Assembly: GCA_002347755.1 (NCBI GenBank) | Contig: DDXT01000066.1 | Coordinates: 1 to 33,115, forward strand | Source: Caryophanales bacterium UBA2253 | GTDB taxonomy: Bacteria > Bacillota_I > Bacilli_A > ML615J-28 > CAG-698 | Reading direction: 5' to 3' | Length of the DNA: 33,115 nt | Shown here: in pieces, positions 5,807 through 14,439 of the stretch | How the letters are laid out: the number at the start of each line of letters is the position of its first letter | Position numbering within the stretch: position 1 is the stretch's first letter | Program-made: the position numbers and the translations under genes | Notes under the pieces: model-generated | The model's database searches: none | Told to the model about the DNA's origin: nothing | Seen by the model: the letters and a program-made list of their open reading frames with translations, nothing else

Positions 5807-8404
5807 TCAAGAAACCTTATTTTGGCTGTCTTGAATCAGATCTACGAAGATCCCCGCCAAATTCGGGTCAAACTGCGTACCCGAGTTAAGCTGGATCTCG
5901 GCGATGGCTTCCGCGGAAGAACGGGCCGGACGATACGGGCGCTCATTAGTCATGGCATCATAAGCATCAACAATGCCGATGATCCGTGATTGAATCGGAA
6001 TATGGGTTTCCTTAAGTCCTTGAGGATAACCTTTTCCATCCCAGCGTTCATGGTGGGAAAGAACGTATTCGGCGATGGTGGCCAATTCCGAAGAGGCTTT
6101 GGTGATCCGATAACCGATCTCCGGATGTTTTTTAATTTCCAGCCATTCTTCCGGAGTCAGTTTTCCGGGTTTATTTAGAATATTGCGGTCGATGCTGACC
6201 TTTCCGATGTCATGCAAGGTGGCAAGCAAAGCCAATTCATCCAAATCCTTTTGATTGAACCCGAGTTTTGTTCCCATTTGCACGGACAGAGTCCGCATCC
6301 GTTCCGCGTGTTCCTCCGTTTCCTGGCTTTTTTCAAACATGGTGGCTGTGATCGAGGACAAAAAGGAATTATGAATGCTGTTGCGTTCCAACAGTTTTCG
6401 TTTGTACATGAAGTCTTCGGCGTATTTCTGAACCCCGATGATGTTTTCTTCCGGGCTTTCTTTGGTGGCAAATCCCAGAGAAAGGCTAATGAAATTGTTT
6501 CCCATTGCCAGTTTGTCTTTTCCCCGTTTACATTGAGCTTGGATTTTTTTCAGGTAATAATAAGCGGTCTCGCTGTCGGTATTGGGAAGCAGGATCGTAA
6601 ATTCATCACCGCCCGTCCGCGCCACGATGTCGTTTTCCCGGACGCAACCGGTAATGAGACTCGCCGTTCTTTGGATCAAGCGGTCGCCTTCGTCATGGCC
6701 GAAAGCATCGTTGGTCAATTTCAGTCCATTAATGTCTCCGATGATGATGGAAAGCGGAAGATATTTAAAATTGTCTAAACGGTCTTTTTCTTTTTCGAAA
6801 TAAGCCCGGTTGAAAAGCCCCGTCAGGAGATCATGCTGGCTCATGTATTGAATTTCCAATTGTTTGATTTTTTGATCGCTGATGTCCAAAATCAAGCCTT
6901 CCAAGGCTTCTACTTCTCCGGTTTCATTATACAAGGCTTGTCCCTGTTCCAAAACCCATTTATGCTTTCCGGAGGCAGTGATGATAATGTATTCTTCGCG
7001 AATCGGTGTCCGGTTTTTGGCGGCCTCTCCCCAAACCCGCCACAGATGTTCTCGGTATTCGGGAGCAATCAAATCATTAAAAGATAGGTCTCGATTATTA
7101 AGAAGGCTTTCGGGACGGTATTCGGTTAAAGCAAAGCAGCCATCCGAAACAAACTGCATGGTCCACTGACGATCAAAAAGGCATTTATAGGCCATTCCGG
7201 GCAAATTGGCAAGAATGACGCTTTTGCTTCGGATGCTTTCTTTCAAATCTCTTTCGATTTTAAGCTGAGCGGAAATATCAAAGAAAGTGATGACGGCCCC
7301 CTCGATTTTATTGTCATGGAATTGCGGATAAGCGTAGTATTCAATTTGAATCGAAGTTCCGTCCTTTTTCCAGAATACGTCGTCATCGACCCGAATCCCC
7401 ACTCCGGTTTTCAAGGTCTTCAGGATCTCGCATTGTTCGGGCGGAATAATCTGGTTGAAGACGTTACGGTTGTGAAAAAGTTTATGAGCGTTTTTCCCCA
7501 AAAGTTCGTTTTGGTGGGTGTACCCCAGCATCCCCAAACAACTGTTGTTGCAAAAAGTAATGGTTCCCACCAAACTGATTCCAAAGATGGCTTCGGCGGT
7601 CGAATCTAGGATCATGCGCAGCCGTTCTTCGCTGCGGATGACCTTTTCCTTTTCCATTTTTCGTTCGGTAATGTCCCGGACATTGGCGATGATGCTGGTA
7701 ATCTTCCCGGAAATGTCATGCAAATACTGGATCAGCTGCTCGGTCAGAATGATGTTTCCGGCTTTATTGATCATTTCAACTTCCATGGTTAGAATTTCGT
7801 TATCATCCCCGATTTGCGGATTATCCGCATCGACTTCGAATACCGTCATGAAACTATCGATCGAGGTTGAGGAAACGATGTTAAAGACGCTTTTCGAAAG
7901 CATCTCTACCGCCGAATACCCGAGAACGCTCCCGACCGACGGACTAACGTAAGTGATCTGAAAGTCCATCCCAATGATCCAAACCATGTTCTTTAAATAA
8001 TTGCCCAAGAAACTCTCTTTGTCACTTTGCTCCAAAAGCGGAATTTCCGACGAATTGATTTCCTTAAGCAAAAGAACGATTTGGTCTTTCTTCAAAGAGC
8101 AAATTTTAATTAGATAATTTATCTGAAAAAGCGAAGAATAGCCTTCATATTCTTTTGAGTTCTTGGTGTTGGCAACTTCGCAGAATTGTCTCCAAAGCGA
8201 TAACTCATCAAAGCTGTCCGCAAAAATGGCGCTGCCTTTCCTCTTGACGAGATTGCGGCGCGATATTTTCGTGATTTTTTCAAACGAGGCGTTGACATCC
8301 ATAAATTGAAAATCAACTGGTTTGTCTTGAGAATAAGTGATTTTTAAGCGAGCATAACCGGTGTCACTCTTATCTAAAATTTGTTTCCACATAACCGACT
8401 TCAT
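5807..8404 (-). CDS. PAS/PAC sensor protein with GGDEF and HD-GYP domains
   Basis: An 865-residue soluble sensor with no membrane span. A PAS-like N-terminal region (about 1-120) is followed by three PAS/PAC units (about 135-250, 258-382 and 390-512), each ending in a D-I-(T/S) PAC motif. A GGDEF diguanylate cyclase (about 515-672) and an HD-GYP phosphodiesterase (about 690-860) complete it. The cyclase signature GGDEF (598-602) is intact. An RxxD inhibitory site (R589, D592) sits exactly five residues before it. HD-GYP residues are complete: HDIGK (731-735), HPEIG, HHERWDGKGYP (784-794) and DAYDAM. The protein could therefore both make and break c-di-GMP, switched by ligands bound to PAS. 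It is a monocistronic unit with GAGGAAAC before the ATG. Confidence 0.93.
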   Translation of the reverse strand: MKSVMWKQILDKSDTGYARLKITYSQDKPVDFQFMDVNASFEKITKISRRNLVKRKGSAIFADSFDELSLWRQFCEVANTKNSKEYEGYSSLFQINYLIKICSLKKDQIVLLLKEINSSEIPLLEQSDKESFLGNYLKNMVWIIGMDFQITYVSPSVGSVLGYSAVEMLSKSVFNIVSSTSIDSFMTVFEVDADNPQIGDDNEILTMEVEMINKAGNIILTEQLIQYLHDISGKITSIIANVRDITERKMEKEKVIRSEERLRMILDSTAEAIFGISLVGTITFCNNSCLGMLGYTHQNELLGKNAHKLFHNRNVFNQIIPPEQCEILKTLKTGVGIRVDDDVFWKKDGTSIQIEYYAYPQFHDNKIEGAVITFFDISAQLKIERDLKESIRSKSVILANLPGMAYKCLFDRQWTMQFVSDGCFALTEYRPESLLNNRDLSFNDLIAPEYREHLWRVWGEAAKNRTPIREEYIIITASGKHKWVLEQGQALYNETGEVEALEGLILDISDQKIKQLEIQYMSQHDLLTGLFNRAYFEKEKDRLDNFKYLPLSIIIGDINGLKLTNDAFGHDEGDRLIQRTASLITGCVRENDIVARTGGDEFTILLPNTDSETAYYYLKKIQAQCKRGKDKLAMGNNFISLSLGFATKESPEENIIGVQKYAEDFMYKRKLLERNSIHNSFLSSITATMFEKSQETEEHAERMRTLSVQMGTKLGFNQKDLDELALLATLHDIGKVSIDRNILNKPGKLTPEEWLEIKKHPEIGYRITKASSELATIAEYVLSHHERWDGKGYPQGLKETHIPIQSRIIGIVDAYDAMTNERPYRPARSSAEAIAEIQLNSGTQFDPNLAGIFVDLIQDSQNKVS

Positions 8405-8587
8405 GAATGTTTCCTCTTCTTCATTCTTTTGATTCTTCTACCAAAGCTCAAGCAATATCTGAATAAATATTTTCAAGCGAGTAAACCGTTTTATGTTTGG
8501 CGTTGTAACAACATTATTTAAATATTCCACTTTTAAAGTGTTTTAGGAAAGATGTCTTTTTTGACCTCCGGACGCGTTACGAGGAAT

Positions 8588-8616
8588 ATTATAACATAAA
8601 CCGAAAGCGTTAACAA
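8588..8616 (-). promoter_or_regulatory. promoter of the PAS-GGDEF-HD-GYP gene
   Basis: Minus-strand -35 TTGTTA (8611-8616), 17 bases, -10 TATAAT (8588-8593) with extended TGT. Transcription would begin near 8580, leaving a leader of about 175 bases. In that leader only small hairpins are visible (for example CACTTTAAAAGTG); no known c-di-GMP riboswitch motif was recognised. Confidence 0.82.
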
Positions 8617-8639
8617 TGCAATTTTGTCACCTTTATTAG

Positions 8640-8666
8640 AAAAAATCGCCCGCTTTTCGCGAACGA
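8640..8666 (-). terminator. terminator of the ktrBA-phosphatase operon
   Basis: The minus strand reads TCGTTCGC, loop GAAAA, GCGGGCGA, then TTTTTT. The 8-bp stem includes two U.G pairs. It starts on the base after the phosphatase stop codon. Confidence 0.85.
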
Positions 8667-9338
8667 TCAACATTTGAGAAATGAAAATATTTCTTCCGGC
8701 TTGTCAATCAGAGAAATTGCTCCGCAAGATTTGAGTTCCTCAAGGGTCCTAAACCCCCAAGTAACGCTGATGATCGGCAATTTGGCGTTGCCAGCGGTCA
8801 GGATGTCGGTTTCCGAATCCCCAACATAATAGATCAAATCCCGTTTGGAATCCAATTTCAGCTCGGAAATGGCCAGCATGACGCTGTCGGGAGCCGGTTT
8901 TGGAAGGACGCCTTCGCGATTTCCGATGGCGACGGTTACCGTGTCCTTAAAAAATCTTTGCCACAACCCGGTAACGGCTTTCTGGAATTTGTTGGAAACG
9001 ATTCCCACCGCCACCCCTTGGTTCTTAAGTTCTCCAAGCATGTCCATGATGCCGGGATAAGGTTGGGTTTTGTTGAGCATGTTTTTTTTGTAATACTCTT
9101 GAAAATAAGTCAGGCATTCGGAAAAATGGTCATCGGTCAATTTTTCCGGACAACTCTTCTTCATCAGCACTTTGACTCCGTTGCCAACAAACCTTCGGAT
9201 TTCTTCGTAAGTTCGGGTGGGATAACCAAAGTGGCAGAGAGTTTGCGTAACCGCATCAGCCAAATCGTCCAAAGTGTTCAAAAGGGTACCGTCAAGATCG
9301 AAAATGATCCCGATTTTTCGGTTTGGATCCTTGATCAT
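8667..9338 (-). CDS. HAD-family phosphatase, phosphoglycolate phosphatase-like
   Basis: A 223-residue HAD-superfamily hydrolase. Motif I is DLDGTLLNT near residues 14-22 (nucleophile Asp plus the second Asp). A helical cap containing YPGIMDMLGELKNQG follows. Motif II is IVSNK, motif III is the Lys of LPKPAPDSV, and motif IV is YVGDSETDI. The length and cap resemble Gph/PpaX. Substrate could be phosphoglycolate, pyrophosphate or another small phosphate. The start is taken as ATG at 9338: the open frame runs one codon further to a TTG, but AGGA lies seven bases before the ATG. It is third in an operon with ktrB and ktrA, starting 9 bases after ktrA stops. Confidence 0.85.
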   Translation of the reverse strand: MIKDPNRKIGIIFDLDGTLLNTLDDLADAVTQTLCHFGYPTRTYEEIRRFVGNGVKVLMKKSCPEKLTDDHFSECLTYFQEYYKKNMLNKTQPYPGIMDMLGELKNQGVAVGIVSNKFQKAVTGLWQRFFKDTVTVAIGNREGVLPKPAPDSVMLAISELKLDSKRDLIYYVGDSETDILTAGNAKLPIISVTWGFRTLEELKSCGAISLIDKPEEIFSFLKC

Positions 9339-9347
9339 CAATCAGTC

Positions 9348-10013
9348 CTATTGTTTCTGACTGTTAACAAAATGCGTAAACTTGGCAATCTTGTTGGTCG
9401 TTCCGAAAACAAAAATTCGATCTTTCGGGAGGACCGAGTCCGCGCCTTTTGGCGAAAAGACTACGTTTCCTCTTTCAATCAAAAGCAAGTTGACTTCAAA
9501 ATTGTTACGCGGATTCAAGTCTTGAATGTTCAGCGGTTTGATGTCATCCTCAATGGAAATCTCCGCGACCGAAAACTCGGAATTGATGTTGAAATAGTCG
9601 ACGAAAGTATCGCTGACGATTTTGTTGGCCAAACGAATTCCGGCGATCTTTTGCGGCGAAACGATGTCGGTTGCTCCTAGTTTCTTCATGACCGGAACGA
9701 AGAATTCGTCATCGACCCGGACAGTGATCTTGGGAACGCCCATTTCCTTCAAAATGATGGTCGTCAAAATCGAGTTTTGCATATTCGATCCGAAAGCGAT
9801 GATGGCATGGTCAACATTTCCGACCCCGAGTTCTTTCAGCGCCACTTCATTGGTGGAATCGCAAATAAAAGCGTTGCTGATGAATTCGCTGGCTTTTACG
9901 ACGTTTTCTTCAATGATGTCCGTCGCGATGATGTCGACGTTATGGTTGCTCAGTTCTTCAACCAGTTTTAGGCCAAACCGGCCCAAGCCCAGTACTGCAA
10001 ATGATTTTTTCAT
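9348..10013 (-). CDS. ktrA: KtrA/TrkA-type K+ uptake regulator (RCK)
   Basis: A 221-residue cytosolic gating ring subunit. An N-terminal RCK_N Rossmann domain carries GLGRFG (near residues 9-14), the acidic strand end IIATD, and later D-S-T and H-A-I-I-A. The C-terminal RCK_C domain starts around residue 140 (NINSEFSVAEISI). In homologues the first domain binds ATP/ADP and the second binds c-di-AMP, controlling the KtrB channel. The frame opens four codons earlier (10025), but that ATG is part of the Shine-Dalgarno GGAGG itself. The ATG at 10013, five bases after GGAGG, is the real start and gives the usual family length. It sits 52 bases downstream of ktrB. Confidence 0.92.
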   Translation of the reverse strand: MKKSFAVLGLGRFGLKLVEELSNHNVDIIATDIIEENVVKASEFISNAFICDSTNEVALKELGVGNVDHAIIAFGSNMQNSILTTIILKEMGVPKITVRVDDEFFVPVMKKLGATDIVSPQKIAGIRLANKIVSDTFVDYFNINSEFSVAEISIEDDIKPLNIQDLNPRNNFEVNLLLIERGNVVFSPKGADSVLPKDRIFVFGTTNKIAKFTHFVNSQKQ

Positions 10014-10065
10014 ATTTTCCTCCATTTACCCAAAGATGTTTAGGTTTGTTCTTCTCTGGGGTGTT

Positions 10066-11403
10066 TTATCCGATAATGATCTTTTCTTCAATGAATTTTA
10101 TGCCATGGCTGCTTGCCTCAACGTTCCAGTTTCGGTTCCAAACGCTGATGATGGTGATTGGGCCAAGTCTTCCAAACAGCATGGTCAAGCAGAGCAATGC
10201 TTTGCTTAGCCAGTGCAGGCCCGGGGTGATTCCCATGGAATTCCCGACGGTTCCGAAGGCCGAAAAGACTTCAAAGGTGATTTTTTGAAAATAAACGGTA
10301 TCCTCCACCAAAACGTTGGGGTTGAACCGCTCAACGATGGCAACCGCCAGAACCATCAGAATGACGAATGATAGGGAAAGCACGACTAAAATAAAAGCTT
10401 TGATGACGCTGCCGTTGGCGATTTTGCGGTTGTATGTGATGGGTGGTTTACCACGGGCGAAGGAGCCGATGTATTTGATGATGGCATAGAAAGTGGTGGT
10501 TTTGACACCGCCTCCGGTCGAAGACGGGGAAGCCCCGATGAACATCAAGATCATCACCACTACCAAACCGGAACTGGTTATGGCGTTAAAATCCACAGTC
10601 TGGAAACCGGCGGTCCGTGCGGAAACACTGGTGAAGAAGGCTTGCACCCAGGTAACGTTCTCCCAGTCCAAAAGTTTTATCAGCAGCATCCCCACGATGA
10701 TCAGCCCAAGGGAAGTCCTTAGCACGATTCGCGAGTGAATGGATAAATTCTTCCAAGTTTTGTTTTTTAAAATGTCGTTGATGACGATGAATCCGATTCC
10801 GCCGACAATGATCATTGCCGCGGTATTGAAGACCAGAAGCGGATCCTGATAAGGAATCAGGGATTGTCCTTGGGTAAACAAGTCAAATCCAGCGTTATTG
10901 AAAGCGGAAATCGCATGGAAAACGCTAATGCCAACCGCATCCCAAAACGGAAAATATTGTTTAAACACAAAGAAATTGATGATGGCTCCCGTACCTTGGA
11001 CCGTTAAAGACACAAAGACCGCGAAGCGAACCAACCGCACCATTCCCCGTAAGGAGTTTTGGTTCAGGGATTCTTTAATCAAAAACCGGTCTTGCATTCC
11101 GATCTTCAGGCCAAGGAGCGTAAAAATGAAAATGACGACGGTCACAAATCCCAGTCCCCCAACTTCGATCAGAACCGTGATGATGATTTTACCGAAAATG
11201 GTAAAAGTTCCCGCTAAGGTCGGAACGGCTGAAAGCCCGGTTACGCAAACCGCGCTGGTGGCCGTAAAGAGGGCGTTAATGAAAGACAGATGAACGTTGT
11301 CATAGGTTGAAAAAGGTAGGAGCAATAACAAGGCTCCAATCATGATCACGGCTACAAAACCGAAAATGATAATTATGTAGGGAGAGATTTTTTTCTTAAC
11401 CAT
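10066..11403 (-). CDS. ktrB: KtrB/TrkH-family potassium transporter
   Basis: A 445-residue K+-translocating membrane subunit with four M1-P-M2 repeats. The four selectivity-filter turns can be read: SAVCVTGL, SAFNNAGF, SARTAGF and SAFGTVGNSMG. The third-repeat M2 Gly/Ser-rich gate loop is visible as GASPSSTGGGVKTTT. Length matches KtrB/KtrD (about 450) rather than TrkH (about 480). Its cytosolic partner KtrA is encoded immediately downstream. Together they import K+, usually Na+- or nucleotide-stimulated. The start ATG follows GGTGG. Confidence 0.93.
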   Translation of the reverse strand: MVKKKISPYIIIIFGFVAVIMIGALLLLLPFSTYDNVHLSFINALFTATSAVCVTGLSAVPTLAGTFTIFGKIIITVLIEVGGLGFVTVVIFIFTLLGLKIGMQDRFLIKESLNQNSLRGMVRLVRFAVFVSLTVQGTGAIINFFVFKQYFPFWDAVGISVFHAISAFNNAGFDLFTQGQSLIPYQDPLLVFNTAAMIIVGGIGFIVINDILKNKTWKNLSIHSRIVLRTSLGLIIVGMLLIKLLDWENVTWVQAFFTSVSARTAGFQTVDFNAITSSGLVVVMILMFIGASPSSTGGGVKTTTFYAIIKYIGSFARGKPPITYNRKIANGSVIKAFILVVLSLSFVILMVLAVAIVERFNPNVLVEDTVYFQKITFEVFSAFGTVGNSMGITPGLHWLSKALLCLTMLFGRLGPITIISVWNRNWNVEASSHGIKFIEEKIIIG

Positions 11404-11451
11404 GGTACCACCAAGTTGTTTATTTCACCATAAAATAAATTTCTTACGTTT

Positions 11452-11480
11452 ATTATACTACTTTTTTCCATCAATAGCAA
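11452..11480 (-). promoter_or_regulatory. promoter of ktrBA-phosphatase operon
   Basis: Minus-strand -35 TTGCTA (11475-11480), 17 bases, -10 TATAAT (11452-11457). The leader is only about 42 bases, too short for a ydaO c-di-AMP riboswitch. Confidence 0.82.
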
Positions 11481-11527
11481 GAAACCAATTTACCTCCCAT
11501 GAGCGGCTTAAACTTTATTCAAGTTTC

Positions 11528-11552
11528 AAAAAAAATGCCATTTAAGGCACTT
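11528..11552 (-). terminator. terminator of potABCD
   Basis: On the minus strand AAGTGCC and GGCATTT pair (one G.U) around TTAAAT, followed by a run of T (11528-11535). It lies 17 bases after the potD stop. Confidence 0.88.
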
Positions 11553-11568
11553 TTCTCATAAAAACCGA

Positions 11569-12702
11569 TCAGCCAGCTTTAACGTTGTTGACCATCGTAT
11601 TGATTTGATTGACGAAATCGTTAGACAGGTTGGCGATCGGAGTTCCTTTAAATTGAACCGGATCTTCTGGCGCCGGCATCGGATAATATAAATTGTTGGC
11701 ATAAGCCCAGGAAGTCAGCCAGGCGTCATCGCCAACATAGTTGACGATGTCTTCATAAGCTCTCAAAACCGGGGTGCAATAACCGACGACGCTGGCGTTC
11801 AGATAAGCCATTGCCGGTCGGAGCATGAAATCAATGAACTTATGCGCCAATTCGACGTTCCGGGCGTTAGCCGGGATGCACAGGCAGTCCATGAACGCGA
11901 CGGTATCTTCCGGAATGTAAATATCATAGGTGATGTTAGCTAGATTTGGATCGGTATCCAGACTGGTATAAAGCATGTCCAGGAAATCTCCGGTCCAAAC
12001 AAACGCAATATCAAGGTTGTCGGCCACGATGGCTTTTTTCAAACTGTCAGTTCCCCATTCGGTGAACGGCCGCATTTCCAAAACGGTTTGCGCGCTGGCC
12101 AAGGCATCGGCGGATTCTTCGTTGATGCTGCGTCCCAAATAAAGCATGGCCGCAGCATAAGCATAACGCGGGATGTTATACATTCCGACTCGGGTTCCGG
12201 CCGGAACTTTGTCAGTTTCAAAGAAAGCATCCCATCCGTTGGCCAGAATGGCCGTCTCCAACCCAGCGACCTGCTTGTTATACATCAAACCCCAAGTTCC
12301 CCAAAAATAAGGAACCGCATATTCTTCATTCCCTTCGAACATTTCGCCTTGAATTCCCAAAACCCCCGGCATCAACGGATTGTTGATCGGATCGTAATTG
12401 GTCAGTTTGGTCAAGTCGATTTTTTGCAACAGACCCTCATCATGCATTTTCTCGATCATGTAATCGGATGGAACCACTAAATCATAGATTGAGGTTTCAC
12501 TGGTGACTTTTTCATAAAATCCTTCGTTTGAATCCACAATCGGATCGACGACGACGCAGTGATATTCTTCTTCAAAGAGAGTGACAACTTCTTTATTAAT
12601 GTACTCGCCCCAGTTCAAAAGAACTAATTTCTCCTTGTTTGAGCACCCGACAGTCACAAACACCAAGAAAAATGCCATTAAAACAAAACTAATTTTTTTC
12701 AT
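11569..12702 (-). CDS. potD: spermidine/putrescine ABC transporter substrate-binding lipoprotein
   Basis: A 377-residue solute receptor. A lipoprotein signal (MKKIS, hydrophobic core, VTVGC) places the lipid-modified cysteine at C20, so the mature protein is anchored outside the membrane. The fold-typical opening LVLLNWGEYINKEVV follows, then VPSDYMIEKM and a hinge region with VPYFWGTWGLMYNK, as in PotD. Acidic and aromatic residues expected to hold the amines are present (W, Y, D/E in WGEY, SDY, WTGD), but specificity for spermidine or putrescine is not decidable. It is the last gene of potABCD; its start overlaps potC by 14 bases. Confidence 0.92.
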   Translation of the reverse strand: MKKISFVLMAFFLVFVTVGCSNKEKLVLLNWGEYINKEVVTLFEEEYHCVVVDPIVDSNEGFYEKVTSETSIYDLVVPSDYMIEKMHDEGLLQKIDLTKLTNYDPINNPLMPGVLGIQGEMFEGNEEYAVPYFWGTWGLMYNKQVAGLETAILANGWDAFFETDKVPAGTRVGMYNIPRYAYAAAMLYLGRSINEESADALASAQTVLEMRPFTEWGTDSLKKAIVADNLDIAFVWTGDFLDMLYTSLDTDPNLANITYDIYIPEDTVAFMDCLCIPANARNVELAHKFIDFMLRPAMAYLNASVVGYCTPVLRAYEDIVNYVGDDAWLTSWAYANNLYYPMPAPEDPVQFKGTPIANLSNDFVNQINTMVNNVKAG

Positions 12703-13585
12703 GTTTAATTTTTCTACCTTTCTGATCTCCGATTAAATTTATGGTTAAAAGCATTACAAGCGTAAGCAGAGTCAGCATGGTGCTGAAAGCATAAACGGCC
12801 GGCGTCAGGCTGCGACGCCCGATGCTCGCGTAAATCCAGGTGGACAAATTCGAAGTTTCGGCGCTGTTGGTAAAATAACTGACGACGAAATCATCGACTG
12901 ACATCGTAAATGCGAAGAGCATTCCTGAGAAAATTCCGGCTTTGATCGAAGGCACGATGACCTTTCTTAAAGCTCGGTATGGTTTGACCCCCAAGTCCAA
13001 AGCCGCGTCCATCAGGTTAGGGTCGATTTCCTTGAATTTCGGAAGGACGCTTAAGATGACATACGGAAGCGTAAAGAACAAATGGGCCAAGATCAAGGTT
13101 GGGTATCCGAAGATCCCCGGAAAAATAATCATCAGGAACTTGAAGACCAACATCAGGCTGACCCCGGTTACGATGTCCGCGTTCAAAAGCGGAAGGTTGT
13201 TCAGCATCAGAATGCGTTGACGTTTTTTCGGAGGCATGGCATTGATTCCCACCGCGAAAAGCGTGCCCACGACCGTTGAGATGATGGTGGCGGTGATGCT
13301 GACTCGGAAAGTGACATTAATGGCGTTGACCAGGCTTTCGATGTCTTGCATGTCCGCCGGGTCCCGGCTCAGAAAGATGGAATACCACTGAAAAGTGAAT
13401 TGATCGAAACTCGAAAGCTGAAGACTGGAATTCACGGATTGAATCCCAATGACCAGGATCGGCAAGTACATGATGATGATGATCAGAACGACCATCACTT
13501 TGCTGAATATCTTGAAAACAGTTTTTTCAACTTTATGGTTTTTGTAGCCATATTCTTCCAAAGTGGCTTTTGGGTAATTCATCAT
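12689..13585 (-). CDS. potC: spermidine/putrescine ABC transporter permease PotC
   Basis: A 298-residue inner-membrane subunit with six hydrophobic segments. The cytoplasmic EAA-type coupling loop reads DAALDLGVKPYRALRKVIVPSIKAG, the contact with the ATPase. The following FSGMLFAFTMSVDDFVVSYF stretch is diagnostic of PotC. The first ATG (13585) overlaps the potB stop as ATGA; a second in-frame ATG follows immediately, with GGAAGGGG upstream of both. It forms the heterodimeric channel with PotB. Confidence 0.93.
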   Translation of the reverse strand: MMNYPKATLEEYGYKNHKVEKTVFKIFSKVMVVLIIIIMYLPILVIGIQSVNSSLQLSSFDQFTFQWYSIFLSRDPADMQDIESLVNAINVTFRVSITATIISTVVGTLFAVGINAMPPKKRQRILMLNNLPLLNADIVTGVSLMLVFKFLMIIFPGIFGYPTLILAHLFFTLPYVILSVLPKFKEIDPNLMDAALDLGVKPYRALRKVIVPSIKAGIFSGMLFAFTMSVDDFVVSYFTNSAETSNLSTWIYASIGRRSLTPAVYAFSTMLTLLTLVMLLTINLIGDQKGRKIKHEKN

Positions 13586-14439
13586 AATAATGTTTCCCCT
13601 TCCTTGTCGACTTTGTTCACAATGAACAGCGATCCCAGAATCAGAACCAAAATGATGATGGCGAGCATTGAACCTAAGTTGTAATTGGTGTACATGAAGG
13701 ATTGCTCGATGATTTTACCGACCAACACGACTTTTCCCTTCCCCACGATTTCGGGAATGGCAAAGCCAGACATTGAGGGCAGAAAAACCATGATCGATCC
13801 GGTGATCAATCCTTTTAAAGACATTGGGAAGATGACCCGCCAGAATTTTTGAAGATCGCTGGCTCCGAGATCAATGGCCGCTTCTTCCAGCGAGTAATCG
13901 ATTTTTTCCAAAGCGGTGTAAATCGGCAGGATCATGAATGGGAGGTAAGTGATCACCAACCCAATGATGATGGCCAAATGGTAGCCGGCGTTCTCCCAGA
14001 GGCCGATGGAATAAAGGTCAATTCCGTAACCGATCCCGATTTTGGAAAGCAAATCCTGGATGATGTTGTTCGGTTCCAAAATGTTTTTCAACGCTTCGTT
14101 GCGAAGGAGGATGTTTGACCACATTGGCAAAATGAGAATGGTCAGAATAATGAATTTATTTTTGAAATGGGAACGGAAAACCCAGTAAGCGACCAAATAG
14201 CCCAAGAACCAACAGATGACCATGGTTACGAGCGCAAACATGAAACTGTAACCGAAGGCCTTATAGGTCGATCTTTCGCCCAAAAAAGCAAAATTATCCC
14301 ACGTAAAGGTTGCTTCCCCGAACTTGATCCCTTTGATATCAAGAAATATCAACAAAATCATGACCAACGCCGGAAACAAAGCCAGCACGTAAAGCCATAC
14401 CGAGTATGGATAGGCTAATCTTTTGAATTCTTTATTCAT
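13582..14439 (-). CDS. potB: spermidine/putrescine ABC transporter permease PotB
   Basis: A 285-residue membrane subunit, six spans, partner of PotC. The coupling loop is EEAAIDLGASDLQKFWRVIFP, followed by LKGLITGSIMVFLPSMSGFAIPEIVG, which is characteristic of PotB. The N-terminal segment YSVWLYVLALFPALVMILLIF is the first span. Its start overlaps the end of potA by 8 bases and its stop overlaps potC by 4, so all four subunits are tightly coupled. Confidence 0.93.
   Translation of the reverse strand: MNKEFKRLAYPYSVWLYVLALFPALVMILLIFLDIKGIKFGEATFTWDNFAFLGERSTYKAFGYSFMFALVTMVICWFLGYLVAYWVFRSHFKNKFIILTILILPMWSNILLRNEALKNILEPNNIIQDLLSKIGIGYGIDLYSIGLWENAGYHLAIIIGLVITYLPFMILPIYTALEKIDYSLEEAAIDLGASDLQKFWRVIFPMSLKGLITGSIMVFLPSMSGFAIPEIVGKGKVVLVGKIIEQSFMYTNYNLGSMLAIIILVLILGSLFIVNKVDKEGETLL

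Noticed and set aside
11404..11451. ydaO-type c-di-AMP riboswitch before ktrB
   Set aside because: The leader is only about 42 bases and lacks the conserved core; regulation, if any, would be through the KtrA RCK_C domain.
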